Shown here one piece after another: positions 1-64,000 of a stretch of DNA of 64,000 nucleotides. The position numbers were made by a program, and so were the translations under genes. Position 1 is the stretch's first letter, and every line of letters starts with the position of its first letter. The notes under the pieces were generated by a model. It searched no databases and was not told where the DNA came from. It saw only the letters and a list, made by a program, of their open reading frames with translations. The stretch comes from Cepaea nemoralis (Eukaryota; Mollusca; Gastropoda; Stylommatophora; Helicidae). The stretch is taken from the NCBI GenBank assembly GCA_014155875.1, contig JACEFZ010002068.1:515001-579000 (forward strand). Reading direction: 5' to 3'.

Positions 1-106
1 AAGGTGGCTGACATGACCAGATAACCCATTGAGTTGCCAATTGGTATTAGAAATATGAGGCTGGCACCATATACCCAACATGCCTCATGTCATGGGGAGA
101 GCATCC
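1..106 (+). repeat. SINE 3' tail (poly-C SINE family)
   Basis: The stretch with 'atgaggctggcaccatatac' and then 'ccaacatgcc' matches the 3' part of the SINE copies at 44590, 48570 and 60780 ('atggggctagcac' followed by 'acccaat'). The 5' part lies before the window. The minisatellite at 107 begins directly in this tail. Confidence 0.6.
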
Positions 107-1993
107 CGTATAACCACAAGTACAGGCATGGTGGGATGGTAAGGGGGGAGCCAAGGATCCCATATAATCACAAGTACAGACATGGTGGGATGGTAGGGGG
201 GAAGCCAAGGATCCCATATAATCACAAGTACAGACATTGTGGGATGGTAGGGGGAAGCCAAGGATCCCATATAATCACAAGTACAGACATGGTGGGATGG
301 TAGGGGGAAGCCAAGGATCCCATATAATCACAAGTACAGACATGGTGGGATGGTAGGGGGAAGCCAAGGATCCCGTATAATCACAAGTACAGACATGGTG
401 GGATGGTAGGGGGAAGCCAAGGATCCCATATAATCACAAGTACAGACATGGTCGTATGGTAGGGGGAAGACAAGGATCCCATATAACCACAAGTACAGAC
501 ATTGTGGGATGGTAGGGGGGAAGCCAAGGATCCCATATAACCACAAGTACAGACATTGTGGGATGGTAGGGGGAAGCCAAGGATCCCATATAATCACAAG
601 TACAGACATTGTGGGATGGTAGGGGGGAAGCCAAGGATCCCATATAACCACAAATACAGACATGGTGGGATGGTAGGGGGGAAGCCAAGGATCCCATATA
701 ATCACAAGTACAGACATTGTGGGATGGTAGGGGGAAGCCAAGGATCCCATATAATCACAAGTACAGACATGGTGGGATGGTAGGGGGGAAGACAAGGATC
801 CCATATAACCACAAGTACAGGCATGGTGGGATGGTAGGGGGGAAGCCAAGGCTCCCATATAACCACAAGTACAGACATGGTGGGATGGTAGGGGGGAAGC
901 CAAGGATCCCATATAATCACAAGTACAGACATGGTGGGATGGTAGGGGGGAAGCCAAGGATCCCATATAACCACAAGTACAGGCATGGTGGGATGGTAGG
1001 GGGGAAGCCAAGGATCCCATATAACCACAAGTACAGACATGGTGGGGTGGTAGGGGGGAAGCCAAGGATCCCATATAATCACAAGTACAGACATGGTGGG
1101 ATGGTAGGGGGGAAGCCAAGGATCCCATATAACCACAAGTACAGACATGGTGGGATGGTAGGGGGGAAGCCAAGGATCCCATTTAACCACAAGTACAGAC
1201 ATGGTGGAATGGTAGGGGGGAAGCCAAGGATCCCATATAATCACAAGTACAGGCATGGTGGAATGGTAGGGGGGAAGCCAAGGATCCCATATAATCACAA
1301 GTACAGACATGGTGGGATGGTAGGAGGGAAGCCAAGGATCCCATATAATCACAAGTACAGGCATGGTGGGATGGTAGGGGGGAAGCCAAGGATCCCATAT
1401 AACCACAAGTACAGACATTGTGGGATGGTAAGGGGGGGGGGGGGAGCCAAGGATCCCATATAACAACAAGTACAGACATTGTGGGATGGTAGGGGGAAGA
1501 CAAGGATCCCATATAACCACAAGTACAGACATGGTGGGATGGTAGGGGGAAGCCAAGGATCCCATATAATCACAAGTACAGACATGGTGGGATGGTAGGA
1601 GGGAAGCCAAGGATCCCATATAATCACAAGTACAGGCATGGTGGGATGGTAGGGGGGAAGCCAAGGATCCCATATAACCACAAGTACAGACATTGTGGGA
1701 TGGTAAGGGGGGGGGGGGGGAGCCAAGGATCCCATATAACAACAAGTACAGACATTGTGGGATGGTAGGGGGAAGACAAGGATCCCATATAACCACAAGT
1801 ACAGACATGGTGGGATGGTAGGGGGAAGACAAGGATCCCATATAATCACAAATACAGACATGGTGGGATGGTAGGGGGGAAGCCAAGGATCCCATATAAT
1901 CACAAGTACAGACATTGTGGGATGGTAGAGGGAAGCCAAGGATCCCATATAATCACAAATACAGACATGATGGGATGGTAGGGGGAAGACAAG
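107..1993 (+). repeat. Minisatellite, 53-54 bp unit, about 35 copies
   Basis: Head-to-tail copies with the core 'ggatcccatataatcacaag', then 'tacagacatggtgggatggt' and a short G run. Variants alternate (aatc/aacc, gacatgg/gacattg, agccaa/agacaa). A block of about 270 bp with G-run variants near 1434 and 1706 is itself duplicated, so there is a higher-order repeat. Open frames on both strands are by-products. Confidence 0.95.
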
Positions 1994-2068
1994 GAGAGCA
2001 GTGCTGGGTGTGAGCTGGTTGAGGACCTGTGCTCCACTGTGAGTTACAAGACTGAGGTGGAAGGGATT

Positions 2069-2085
2069 GGGGGGGGGGGGGGGGG
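2069..2085 (+). repeat. Poly-G tract (17)
   Basis: Uninterrupted run of G just after the end of the first minisatellite. Confidence 0.9.
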
Positions 2086-2099
2086 AGAGAATACAACAG

Positions 2100-2440
2100 G
2101 AAACTCCTTGAAATGTAGCTATCTTTAGTTTTATTTCATTTCGTTAATGAAATGAGGTTGGGTATTCCTTGAAATGTAGCTATGAAATGCAGTTAATATT
2201 TAGTTTGTTTCATTTCTTTAATGAAATGAGGATAGGATATTCCTTGAAATGTAACTATCATTTAGTTTAATTCATTTCGTTAATGAAAAGAGGATAGGAT
2301 ATGCCTTGAAATGTAGCTATTATTTAGTTTACAGAAAAAGAATGGAAGGATATTTCTGGAAATTATCTAATATTTTGTTATTTTCATCTCAATAGAGAAA
2401 CATAATTTGAAATTCCTTGAACTATAGTTATCATTTAGTG
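2100..2440 (+). repeat. Diverged tandem repeat, 63-100 bp, about five copies
   Basis: 'ccttgaaatgtagctat' recurs near 2105, 2168, 2241 and 2312, with a weaker copy near 2413. It is followed by 'atttcattt' and 'gttaatgaaatgag'. AT-rich and degenerate. Confidence 0.75.
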
Positions 2441-3690
2441 CATGTTAGTGTACTTTTATTAAGACTGGATACATAACTATTTTTCTTTACACTTGTAATA
2501 GAATAGTCCAGTCTTCACATCATGCCAGATCTTGAACCTTGCTGTTAATAAACTTGCTTAAATGATAACAATGGTTTGAGATTCACTTTGTTACAAACAT
2601 AACAAAGAAAGTAAGTATCATTATACGAACAAAAAGTAATTTTAAAAATAATAAGTAAAAATGAATGTTAACTGTAAAAATTAAATGATGACATTTTATG
2701 TAATTTAGAAAAACACATGATATTAATGAAGTTTACGAGCAATAGAATACAGTGGGTCAAATAATCAATGGATATTATCAGTACATGATCGTGAGGTTGA
2801 CAAGAATAAGCTTGACTGGACATAAAAAAGCTAAGAGAAAATGGCTGAAGCAATATAAAAGATAGAGAAACATGGAGATTTGCTGCAGTCTTGCAAACAA
2901 GCTTGAGAATGAAGAAACATAAGATCTATTACCTCGTGTCTTTCTTTTTCTATCTCTGACTGACTAAAATAAAGAACGGCCATATTACAGATATCGCCCT
3001 AGTGTTGTGAAATAGGAGGGCTTCACATCGTCAGTGCAAATATTTCTCCAAAACTATTGATTTAACCAAACAGTTGCGTGTCCGCCTCATAATTTATAGG
3101 CTGTGTGTCATGTATAAGCAATTTTGCGTTCAGTAGTTTGCTGATGAATGGCCGATGCTCAACACAAATCAATCTGCTTCAAAACTGCCTGCTGATGATT
3201 TAAAACGCATGACCCGGTATGATAGGGAATTTTACAACTGCTTGAACTAACCTCTAAGTCATGGACTTTCACTTGTTGATAGGGCTCATTGAAATACTGT
3301 TTGCTGTTATACATGTTAGAAAGACATTAATTGTTTAAACAAATATACTATGGTCACATACAATGAATCAACTTCTTTTATAAGAGTGACTCTTGTCAAT
3401 AAACATTGTACAAACATACACTGAGCAGGCAGACATAAATAATGTAAAAAAAAACAATAAAGATATTACAAAGATACATGTTGGAGCAATGAGGCAAGCA
3501 TTAAGGCAATCAAGAAATAAAATATCAGAAGACAGTGTCCCCAGGACAGAAAGAACTGTGGTTTTAAAAAATACAAAATAATTAAATTTCACAACATACT
3601 AGCCATATATCTATACAGCTGGCCATATACAATTCAGGGTTACAGCGAAAAACAAGTTGCCTCTAACCTGATTATTCTAGGAATTGTACT
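2441..3690. other. AT-rich intergenic DNA, nothing recognised
   Basis: Only short open frames without recognisable motifs. It lies downstream of the 3' end of the phosphatase gene. Confidence 0.5.
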
Positions 3691-4620
3691 TGCTTCTGTC
3701 TAGTGATGGCTTAGTATGTGGAGATTGGGAGCTGTGCTAGTATTGTGGCTAGATGCTGGCCACTCAGCCCGGAGGTCTTGGGGTCGATCCATATCAGGGT
3801 GGATTCACATTTTCTAACTGACCTGTGCTCCCAGATTGACCCAGTCAAGAATTGGAACAGGGCAAATGTCTTTTGAAGTAAAGGCAGCTGATCTAATATT
3901 GACCATCCAGTGTCACTTTTGAAGTAAAGGCAGCTGGTCTAATATTGACCATCCAGTGTCACTTTTGAAGTAAAGGCAGCCGGCCTAATACTGACCATCC
4001 AGTGTCACTTTCGAAGTAAAGGCAGCCGGCCTACAACTGACCATCCAGTGACACTTTCGAAGTAAAGGCAACTGGCCTAATACTGACCATCCAGTGTCAC
4101 TTTTGAAGTAAAGGCAGCCGGCCTAATACTGACCATCCAGTGTCACTTTTGAAGTAAAGGCAGCCGGCCTAATACTGACCATCCAGTGTCACTTTTGAAG
4201 TAAAGGCAGCCGGCCTAATACTGACCATCCAGTGTCACTTTTGAAGTAAAGGCAGCCGGCCTAATACTGACCATCCAGTGTCACTTTTGAAGTAAAGGCA
4301 GCCGGCCTAATACTGACCATCCAGTGTCACTTTTGAAGTAAAGGCAGCCGGCCTAATACTGACCATCCAGTGTCACTTTTGAAGTAAAGGCAGCCGGCCT
4401 TATACTGACCATCCAGTGTCACTTTTGAAGTAAAGGCAGCTGGTCTAATATTGACCATCCAGTGACACTTTCGAAGTAAAGGCAGCTGGCCTAATACTGA
4501 CCATCCAGTGTCACTTTTGAAGTAAAGGCAGCCGGCCTAATACTAACCATCCAGTGTCACTTGGTCTATAAACATATGAACTAGCAGCATATGCTCATTG
4601 TGCCTTAAGTTAGTGAAAGA
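3691..4620 (+). mobile_element. SINE (poly-C family) with internal tandem expansion
   Basis: The left flank (3691-3870) reads like a tRNA-derived SINE: 'ggtcttggggtcgatcc' as a B-box-like element, then 'gacctgtgctcccagat' as in the copies at 44700 and 60885. The right flank (4563-4620, 'ggtctataaacatatgaact') corresponds to 'ggtctacacaaatatgggg' in the 60780 copy. Between them a SINE-internal segment is amplified about 15 times. Confidence 0.7.
3872..4562 (+). repeat. Minisatellite, 46 bp, about 15 copies, inside a SINE
   Basis: Unit contains 'cttttgaagtaaaggcagc', 'cggcctaatactgaccatcc' and 'agtgtca'. A single copy of the same segment exists in the related SINE at 60780 ('gaagtagaggctgctggct', 'tgatattgaccat'), so the array is a local expansion of SINE sequence. 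Confidence 0.92.
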
Positions 4621-4624
4621 TCTT

Positions 4625-5038
4625 ACATGGAGAACTGTAGGGAGAACCTATATGAAGAACTTTATGGAGAAATGTATGGAGAACTATATAAAACACTATA
4701 AGGAGAACTGTATGGAGAACCTATATGAAGAACTATATGGAGAACTATAAGGAGAACTTTATGGAGAACTAAATGGAGAACCTATATGAAGAAATTTATG
4801 GAGAAATGTATGGAGAACTATATAAAACACTATGGAGAACCTATATGAAGAACTTTATGGAGAATTGTATAGAGAACTGTATGGAGAACTATATAAAACA
4901 CTGTACTGAGAACTATATAAAACACTTTATGGAGAACTAAGTGGACAACCTATATGAATAACTTTATGGAGAACTATATAAAACACTATATTGAGAATTA
5001 TATGGAGAACTATATTGAGAACTATATGAAGAACTGAA
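4625..5038 (+). repeat. Degenerate tandem repeat, 12-24 bp
   Basis: Repeats of 'ggagaactatatgaagaact' and variants ('ggagaactgtat', 'aaaacactat'). Confidence 0.85.
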
Positions 5039-5224
5039 GATAACACGGACTTGATATTTTCTGACAGCACAGATAAACAGTACAGGTATTCCCATAACAG
5101 ACACTGCTATCTGGGTGCCAAGTATCAGGCCTTCACATATTCTAGGCCATGACATATGAGGTGGGGTGTTCAGTTGCCTTTCTTTCCCAGACAAATTTCA
5201 TAATTTTAAATATTGAGCACAACC

Positions 5225-5574
5225 CACCACTGGCAACACTGATCGTATTCCGGTACAAACCTAAGGCCTTGTCCACGTCAATATGGAAGCACTAGACTCG
5301 AGTTTCACTCTCGTTTGAGCTCATCAGTAGTGCATATCCTTGACTGGACCCTAGATCAAGCCCAGATCTCTGGCGTGTGAGGCAGGTGTGTAATCACTAG
5401 ACCACACGGCACACGCTAGATGCGACCAACTTATCACACCAGAATATTGCAACGTCACCCATCGTAGGCTATAGCTCAAAATTTGCCCTATCGCAGCGAT
5501 TGACATCTGTCAATCGATGTGGCCCCAAATGATCAGGTCTTCTCGACTGGCAAGGCATACCAGGCTGCCTAAAG
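5225..5574 (-). mobile_element. tRNA-derived SINE-like element
   Basis: On the minus strand 'gccgtgtggtctagtgatta' resembles an A box and 'ctgggcttgatctaggg' a degenerate B box. Boundaries uncertain; one copy only in the window. Confidence 0.45.
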
Positions 5575-5633
5575 TCCAGCGAGCAATAATCAAATTGAAA
5601 AAAAAAAAATCAATTTGATTATTACTCGCTGGA
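5575..5633. repeat. Near-perfect hairpin, 24-bp arms, A11 loop
   Basis: Arms 5575-5598 and 5610-5633 are reverse complements with a single mismatch, separated by eleven A. The right arm runs straight into the first unit of the minisatellite that follows. Confidence 0.9.
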
Positions 5634-6590
5634 TAGAGTGGGTTAAAGTAACTACTGACACACAATTGTACAGTTTATATGATAGAGTGGGTTAAAGTAA
5701 CTACTGACACACAATTGTAGAGTTTATGTGATAGAGTGGGTTAAAGTAACTACTGACACACAATTGTCGAGTTTATGTGATAGAGTGGGTTAAAGTAACT
5801 ACTGACACACAATTGTAGAGTTTATATGATGTGTGTTAAAGTAGCTACTGACACACAATTGTAGAGTTTATATGATAGAGTGGGTTAAAGTAACTACTGA
5901 CACACAATTGTAGAGTTTATATGATGTGTGTTAAAGTAGCTACTGACACATTATTGTACAGTTTATATGATAGAGTGGGTTAAAGTAACTACTGACACAC
6001 AATTGTAGAGTTTATATGATGTGTGTTAAAGTAACTACTGACACACAATTGTAGAGTTTATATGATAGAGTGGGTTAAAGTAACTACTGACACACAATTG
6101 TAGAGTTTATATGATCTGTGTTAAAGTAGCTACTGACACATTATTGTACAGTTTATATGATAGAGTGGGTTAAAGTAACTACTGACACACAATTGTAGAG
6201 TTTATATGATGTGTGTTAAAGTAGCTACTGACACATTATTGTACAGTTTATATGATAGAGTGGGTTAAAGTAACTACTGACACACAATTGTAGAGTTTAT
6301 ATGATAGAGTGGGTTAAAGTAACCACTGACACACAATTGTACAGTTTATGTTATAGAGTGGGTTAAATTAATTACTGACACACAATTGTAGAGTTTATAT
6401 GATAGAGTGGGTTAAAGTACCTACTGACACCCAATTATAGAGTTTATATGATAGAGTGAGTTAAAGTAACCACGGACACACAATTGTACAGTTTATATGA
6501 TAGAGTGTGTTAAAGTACCTACTGACACACAAGTGTACAGTTTATATGATAGAGTGGGTTAATGTAACTATTGACAACACATAGTAGAGC
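5630..6590 (+). repeat. Minisatellite, about 48 bp, about 20 copies
   Basis: Unit 'gatagagtgggttaaagtaa', 'ctactgacacacaattgtag', 'agtttatat'. A shorter variant with 'gatgtgtgttaaagtagc' alternates with the main type in the middle of the array. Confidence 0.95.
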
Positions 6591-7195
6591 AGTGGTTCTC
6601 AAATATGAAGGATTAGGTTAATGTTAACAATTGACAGAGAAAGCTTCAACAACAAATATGAAGTATTAGGTTAGTGTTAACAACTGACAGAGAAAGCTTT
6701 AACAACAAATATGAAGGAGTTGGTTAATGTAACAATTGACAGAGAATGCTTGAACAACAAATATGAAGGAATGGGTTAGAGTTAAAAATTGACAGAGAAA
6801 ACTCCACCAACAAATATGAAGGAATGGGTTAGTGTTAACAATTGACAGAGAAATCTCCAACAAGTAGGAAGGAGTGGGTTAATGTTAACAATTGGTAGAT
6901 GGTTAATGTTAACTATTGACAGATTGAATACTGGCAACAAATATGATGAAGTTAGTTAATTTGACTATTTACAGAGGGACTTTTAACAAATATGATAGCA
7001 TGAGTTAATGTAATTATTGACAGAGGGATCTCAGACAACAAATAGAGTGAGTTAACGTAACAATTGACAGGGAATTTCAGTAAGAAAATATGATAAGAGT
7101 TTAGTAATGTAACAATTAAAAGAGCAAGTTCTTGTCATGAAATGTAATAATGGGTTAATGTAACTATAAACAGAAGGAACAACTCTAGTAACAAA
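6591..7195 (+). repeat. Diverged tandem repeat, about 50-65 bp
   Basis: Recurring 'aacaaatatgaaggagt', 'gggttaatgttaacaattga' and 'cagagaaagctt'. It shares 'gggttaa' with the preceding array and may be an older part of it. Confidence 0.8.
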
Positions 7196-7900
7196 ATATC
7201 ATTATGTGTCCAGCAAAGTGGCATAGGCTATCATGTCTCTCCACAGCCGTCAGTCATGTCTCACCACAGATGTCATGTCTCAACACAGGTGTCAATCATG
7301 TCTCACCACAGATGTCAGTCATGTCTCACCACAGGTGTCAGTCATGTCTCACCACAGATGTCAGTCATGTCTCACCACAAAAGTCAGTCATGTCTCACCA
7401 CAAAAGTCAGTCATGTCTCACCACAAAAGTCAGTCATATCTCACCACAAAAGTCAGTCATATCTCACCACAAAAGTCAGTCATGTCTCACCACAAAAGTC
7501 AGTCATGTCTCACCACAGACATCAGTCATGTCTCACCACAAAAGTCAGTCATGTCTCACCACAGACATCAGTCATGTCTCACCACAGATGTCAGTCATGT
7601 CTCACCACAGACATCAGTCATGTCTCACCACAGATGTCAGTCATGTCTCACCACAGATGTCAGTCATGTCTCACCACAAAAGTCAGTCATTTCTCACCAC
7701 AAAAGTCAGTCATGTCTCACCGCAGACGTCAGTCATGTCTCACCACAAAAGTCAGTCATGTCTCACCACAGATGTCAGTTATGTTTTGTGAATTCTACTG
7801 ATGACATTCGTCCATGCCTTTATCTTAGGCCATCAAACACCATTTTTCTCAGACTGCCTCTTACTTTTCTACAATTTCTAGTAAATAAATATATAGAGTG
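7196..7900 (-). mobile_element. RTE-like LINE 3'-end relic carrying a minisatellite
   Basis: Left flank 'ccagcaaagtggcataggct' then 'atcatgtctctccacag' is the antisense of the 3' end of the LINE relic at 29990-30580. Right flank from about 7787 ('gaattctactgatgacattc', then 'ttcttctaggcc'-like text and 'ctcagactgcctctt') continues the same LINE antisense. The minisatellite lies between the two. Confidence 0.75.
7233..7785 (+). repeat. Minisatellite, 23 bp, about 24 copies, inside LINE 3' end
   Basis: Unit 'catgtctcaccacagatg' plus 'tcagt', with 'aaaag' and 'acatc' variants. The unit length is not a multiple of three and lacks stops, so all three plus frames stay open; this is a periodicity effect, not a gene. 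Confidence 0.95.
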
Positions 7901-9087
7901 GGTGTGTGGGGCCAACGTTTTTAAGTTTTCATGAAAAATAACTGGTAACTTTTATTAAATGTTTAATTTCCTGTTGTCACCACTTTATTAAAAAAAAAAT
8001 ATCCCCTTTTAATATCTTTCCATTGAGTACAATGGGTACATGAGCATCTGAAACATTAACAGAAAATGAAAACTCAAAGAGAAAAATTCATCATAAAACA
8101 TGGAAAACCTGTTTTGAGAGTTACTAACAATTGACAAGGACAACTGGTGTTAATAACTCAATAAAACACAATCTCTTTACCTGTTTACAGCCGACACTGA
8201 CTAAAAGGAGCTCTGTCATTGGTCAACACTGATTTGATTAATGAAATGTTGCTGCATATACTAAATCTTCTTCATGCTATCAGTGTTAGTGTATTATTGG
8301 CTTCCTAGGAAAATCACACAGATGAAACTTATCACATGTGAAATGAAAGCTTCACACAAATAAACAGAATGAGAAATGATCACATAAATATTATATATAC
8401 CATTTCCCTCATTGAATGTATAAAAGTGACTAAAAAAGGCAGTTTGGATATATTGTGAGAATGTTGTCCTTTAAGCTACCATTTTCTCATTACATTGTGA
8501 AGAAGCTCTCACTATAGAGCTTGAGGAAGACCAAGGATCCAATGGAAAGATTCTATCAAACAGACTGCACAAACACAATGCTGTGCAGGCAATAACTTAA
8601 ATCTAGATGGGGAAAACATGTCCTCCCATTTAACAGCATATGTGAACAAACTTAACACTCCTTATGGGGGTAGACAATATAGACAGGCAGCATTTGCAAG
8701 GTACTATGCTTACACTGAACAAATGTCAAGGTCATTCTTTAGAGTTTGTGCTGGGAACTAATGGTATGCCAGGTACTTGAGTCTGTTTGAAATGTTTGAA
8801 ATATGCTTTACACTGAACAAATGTCAAGATCGTTCAGTAGAGTTTGTGCTGGGAACTAATGGTATGCCAGGTACTTGAGTCTGTTTGAAATGGCATGAGA
8901 AAGAAGATGATGAAGTCATGTATAGAAATGCACATAATACCAAGTTCTCAAACCTCAAAAACAAAAGATAGATTCATTCAAATTCTTGGATACATTTATA
9001 CTTAGCATTTTGTTGATACATATAAAACAGGCATCTTAAACGTGATGCTGCACATGGTTGTTGTGGTGTTACTTGCCATAAATCATG
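7901..9087. other. 3' flank of the phosphatase gene; tandem duplication of about 103 bp
   Basis: This follows the stop codon on the minus strand and should contain the 3' UTR. Minus-strand AATAAA is seen only at 7951-7956 and 7984-7989, about 1.1 kb past the stop. A segment with 'gtttgtgctgggaactaatg' and 'gtatgccaggtacttgagtc' occurs twice (about 8690-8790 and 8795-8890). No other gene seen. Confidence 0.5.
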
Positions 9088-61476
<52,389 letters not shown>

Positions 61477-61639
61477 CTACAGATCATCACAAATAGGAAT
61501 ATACATGAGCAATTAACCTTAGACAACTAACATTACTTTTTAGCTTTGCAAATTGCCTTTTAAACAAGAATTTGTAACAGCATGATAATTAGTACACCTA
61601 CTTACTTACAGAATGGACCAATGTTCAATCTTATTTAGT

Positions 61640-61860
61640 GACAGCATTTTCTTTTGGCCAGCTTGGCTTTGTAGTTGACTCAGTTTGATAGCATAATAAT
61701 CATCATGTGTCATTACTATCAGGGTCTCAGACCACATCTGTCATCTGGTCCAGATAATGTTCCATTTGGACAAGTCATGTAGGAACTTGTCTCTGGCTTC
61801 CTCTTCTCTTGTTCTTTTCTCATAAAGTTTGTCAGTGGTTCCTAATTGTAGTGTGTGTAC
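61640..61860 (-). mobile_element. RTE-like LINE 3' relic next to the 20-bp array
   Basis: 'tttggacaagtcatgtagga', 'acttgtctctggcttcctct', 'aaagtttgtcagtggttcct' parallel the antisense LINE at 10970-11050 ('gccaagccatccaggtattt', 'cgatcttgccagttgtcact'). Diverged. Confidence 0.6.
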
Positions 61861-61939
61861 AAGGCATTGTAGAACATCTGTGAATGCATTGTATGGTCAA
61901 TATGTGAGTGTCATGGACTATAATTATGTGTAATGTTCT

Positions 61940-63675
61940 GCCAATATGTGTAATGACAGAAAAGTATGTGTAGTAGTGAAGGACAAGTATGTGTACTGAT
62001 GGACAAGTATGTGTAGTGATGGACAAGTATGTGTAGTGATGGACAAGTATGTGTAGTGATGGAGAAGTGTGTGTAGTGAAGGACAAGTATGTGTAGTGAA
62101 GGACAAGTATGTGTAGTGAAGGGCAAGTATGTGTAGTGAAGGACAAGTATGTGTAGTGATGGACAAGTATGTGTAGTGAAGGACAAGTATGTGTAGTGAA
62201 GGACAAGTATGTGTAGTGATGGACAAGTATGTGTAGTGAAGGACAAGTATGTGTAGTGAAGGACAAGTATGTGTAGTGAAGGACAAGTATGTGTAGTGAT
62301 GGACAAGTATGTGTAGTGAAGGACAAGTATGTGTAGTGAAGGACAAGTATGTGTAGTGATGGACAAGTATGTGTAGTGAAGGACAAGTATGTGTAGTGAT
62401 GGACAAGTATGTGTAGTGATGGACAAGTATGTGTAGTGAAGGACAAGTATGTGTAGTGAAGGACAAGTATGTGTAGTGAAGGACAAGTATGTGTAGTGAT
62501 GGACAAGTATGTGTAGTGAAGGACAAGTATGTGTACTGATGGACAAGTATGTGTAGTGAAGGACAAGTATGTGTAGTGATGGACAAGTATTATAGTGATG
62601 GACAAGAATGTGTAGTGATGGACAAGTATGTGTGGTGATAGACAAGTATGTGTAGTGATGGACAAAGTATGTGTAGTGAAGGACAAGTATGTGTAGTGAT
62701 GGACAAGTATGTGTAGTGAAGGACAAGTATGTGTAGTGAAGGACAAGTATGTGTAGTGATGGACAAGTATGTGTAGTGATGGACAAGTATGTGTAGTGAA
62801 GGACAAGTATGTGTAGTCAAGGACAAGTATGTGTAGTCAAGGACAAGTATGTGTAGTGAAGGACAAGTATGTGTAGTGAAGGACAAGTATGTGTAGTGAA
62901 GGACAAGTATGTGTAGTGAAGGACAAGTATGTGTAGTGAAGGACAAGTATGTGTAGTGATGGACGAGTATTGTAGTGATGGACAAGAATGTGTAGTGATG
63001 GACAAGTATGTGTAGTGATAGACAAGTATGTGTAGTGATGGACAAGTATGTGTAGTGATGGACAAGAATGTGTAGTGATGGACAAGTATGTGTAGTGATG
63101 GACAAGTATGTGTGGTGATGGACAAGTATGTGTAGTGATAGACAAGTATGTGTAGTGATGGACAAGTATGTGTAGTGAAGGACAAGTATGTGTGGTGATG
63201 GACAAGTATGTGTAGTGATGGACAAGTATGTGTAGTGATAGACAAGTATGTGTAGTGATGGACAAGTATGTGTAATGATAGACAAGTATGTGTAGTGATG
63301 GACAAGTATGTGTATTCATAGATAAGTATGTGTAGTGATGGACAAGTATGAGTAGTGATGGACAAGTATGTGTAGTGATGGACAAGTATGTGTAGTGATA
63401 GACAAGTATGTGTAGTGATGGACAAGTATGTGTAGTGATAGACAAGTATGTGTAATGATGGACAAGTATGTGTAGTGATGGACAAGTATGTGTAGTGATG
63501 GACAAGTATGTGTAGTGATGGACAAGTATGTGTAGTGATGGACAAGTATGTGTAGTGATGGACAAGTATGTGTAGTGATAGACAAGTATGTGTAGTGATA
63601 GACAAGTATGTGTAATGATGGACAAGTATGTGTAGTGATGGACAAGTATGTGTAGTGATGGACAAGTATGTGTTG
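61940..63675 (+). repeat. Minisatellite, 20 bp, about 85 copies
   Basis: Unit 'tagtgaaggacaagtatgtg', variants gatgg and gatag. The gaagg type dominates to about 62950 and the gatgg/gatag types after it. Two blocks near 62585-62650 and 62965-63030 share the same irregular units (a shortened unit then 'gacaagaatg'), a sign of block duplication. Confidence 0.96.
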
Positions 63676-63774
63676 TAGTCTTGAAGTGTTGTATAGAAGT
63701 GTTGTTGTCTATAAGTATGCCCTGTACCCGATAAACATGTGTTGTTGTCTATATATATGTACAGTAGTCTATAA

Positions 63775-63880
63775 GTTGATGTGTTTGTGCGTGTCTGTGT
63801 GTATGTGTGCGTGCGTGCATGCGTGCGAGCGAGCATGTTTGTGTGTGTGTGTGTGTGCACGCGCGCACACGCGCGCATGT
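63775..63880 (+). repeat. GT-rich microsatellite
   Basis: 'gtgtgtgtgtgtgtg' with flanking 'gcgtgcgtgcatgcgtgcga' and 'cacgcgcgcacacgcgcgc'. Confidence 0.92.
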
Positions 63881-63934
63881 ATTGTAGACTTAAGTATGAG
63901 TTGTAGTCTAATGTGCTGTAGTCTTTAGTATATA

Positions 63935-64000
63935 TTGTCAGTTGCATATCCTTTACAGGACGTAGCAGTTAACCCCAGAATTGTTGGGCATTTGTGATGT
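63935..64000 (-). mobile_element. SINE 3' end fragment, cut by window edge
   Basis: 'ttgcatatcctttacaggac' is the reverse complement of the 3' end of the SINE at 59480. Confidence 0.65.

Noticed and set aside
107..1993. Long open frames on both strands in the first array (up to 397 codons)
   Set aside because: They follow the repeat unit and cross-read it in several frames. No codon bias, start context or known domain.
61832..63947. Several long minus-strand frames of THTCPSLHILV-type text
   Set aside because: The 20-bp array is open in multiple frames; no sign of selection on protein sequence.

Overview
The window is animal genomic DNA: AT-rich, with introns, non-LTR (LINE) retrotransposons, tRNA-derived SINEs, a Penelope-like fragment, and an exceptional load of minisatellites. 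It is most likely from a mollusc, perhaps a gastropod, but that is inferred from the style of the repeats and is not proved. No bacterial operons, rRNA genes, functional-looking tRNA genes or CRISPR arrays were seen.

The only host gene I can support runs the whole length on the minus strand. It is the 3' part of a tandem-domain receptor-type protein tyrosine phosphatase (RPTP)-like gene. I could place eleven exons by homology and splice sites: 61352-61476, 59871-60019, 55019-55154, 54269-54418, 50501-50600, 48205-48284, 45751-45885, 38443-38565, 29466-29761, 25583-25718 and the terminal exon 9088-10638. Every junction after the first exon agrees in phase. The first four exons give the C-terminal half of catalytic domain D1, the next six and the start of the last give a full D2, and the last exon adds a tail of about 490 residues. 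The extracellular, transmembrane and early D1 exons lie beyond 64000. D1 keeps the catalytic Cys, Arg and loop Asp in a very unusual setting (HC-RCGGGRTA, FHD instead of WPD). D2 has Ser in place of the catalytic Cys, lacks WPD and carries a His/Ser-rich insertion, so it should be a pseudophosphatase domain.

Everything else is repeat, mostly in introns. 1-9087 (3' of the gene) is mostly minisatellites. 10639-25582 (last intron) holds a LINE with an intact 687-aa ORF, several relics, and a 28-bp minisatellite of about 5.2 kb. 25719-29465 is a 36-bp minisatellite split by a LINE fragment. 29762-38442 holds relics, duplications and a LINE 3' copy with a target-site duplication. 38566-45750 holds a near full-length RNase H-bearing LINE. 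45886-54268 holds a dimeric 24+24 bp array, SINEs and TA/TC microsatellites. 55155-59870 holds a LINE relic that contains two separate minisatellites. 61477-64000 is a 20-bp array.

The main repeat observation is that many minisatellites are tandem expansions of a short segment inside a LINE or SINE copy, with the rest of the element still readable on one or both sides. In the other direction, several truncated LINE 3' ends sit inside arrays. Long ORFs within the arrays are by-products of repeat periodicity and are not annotated as genes.
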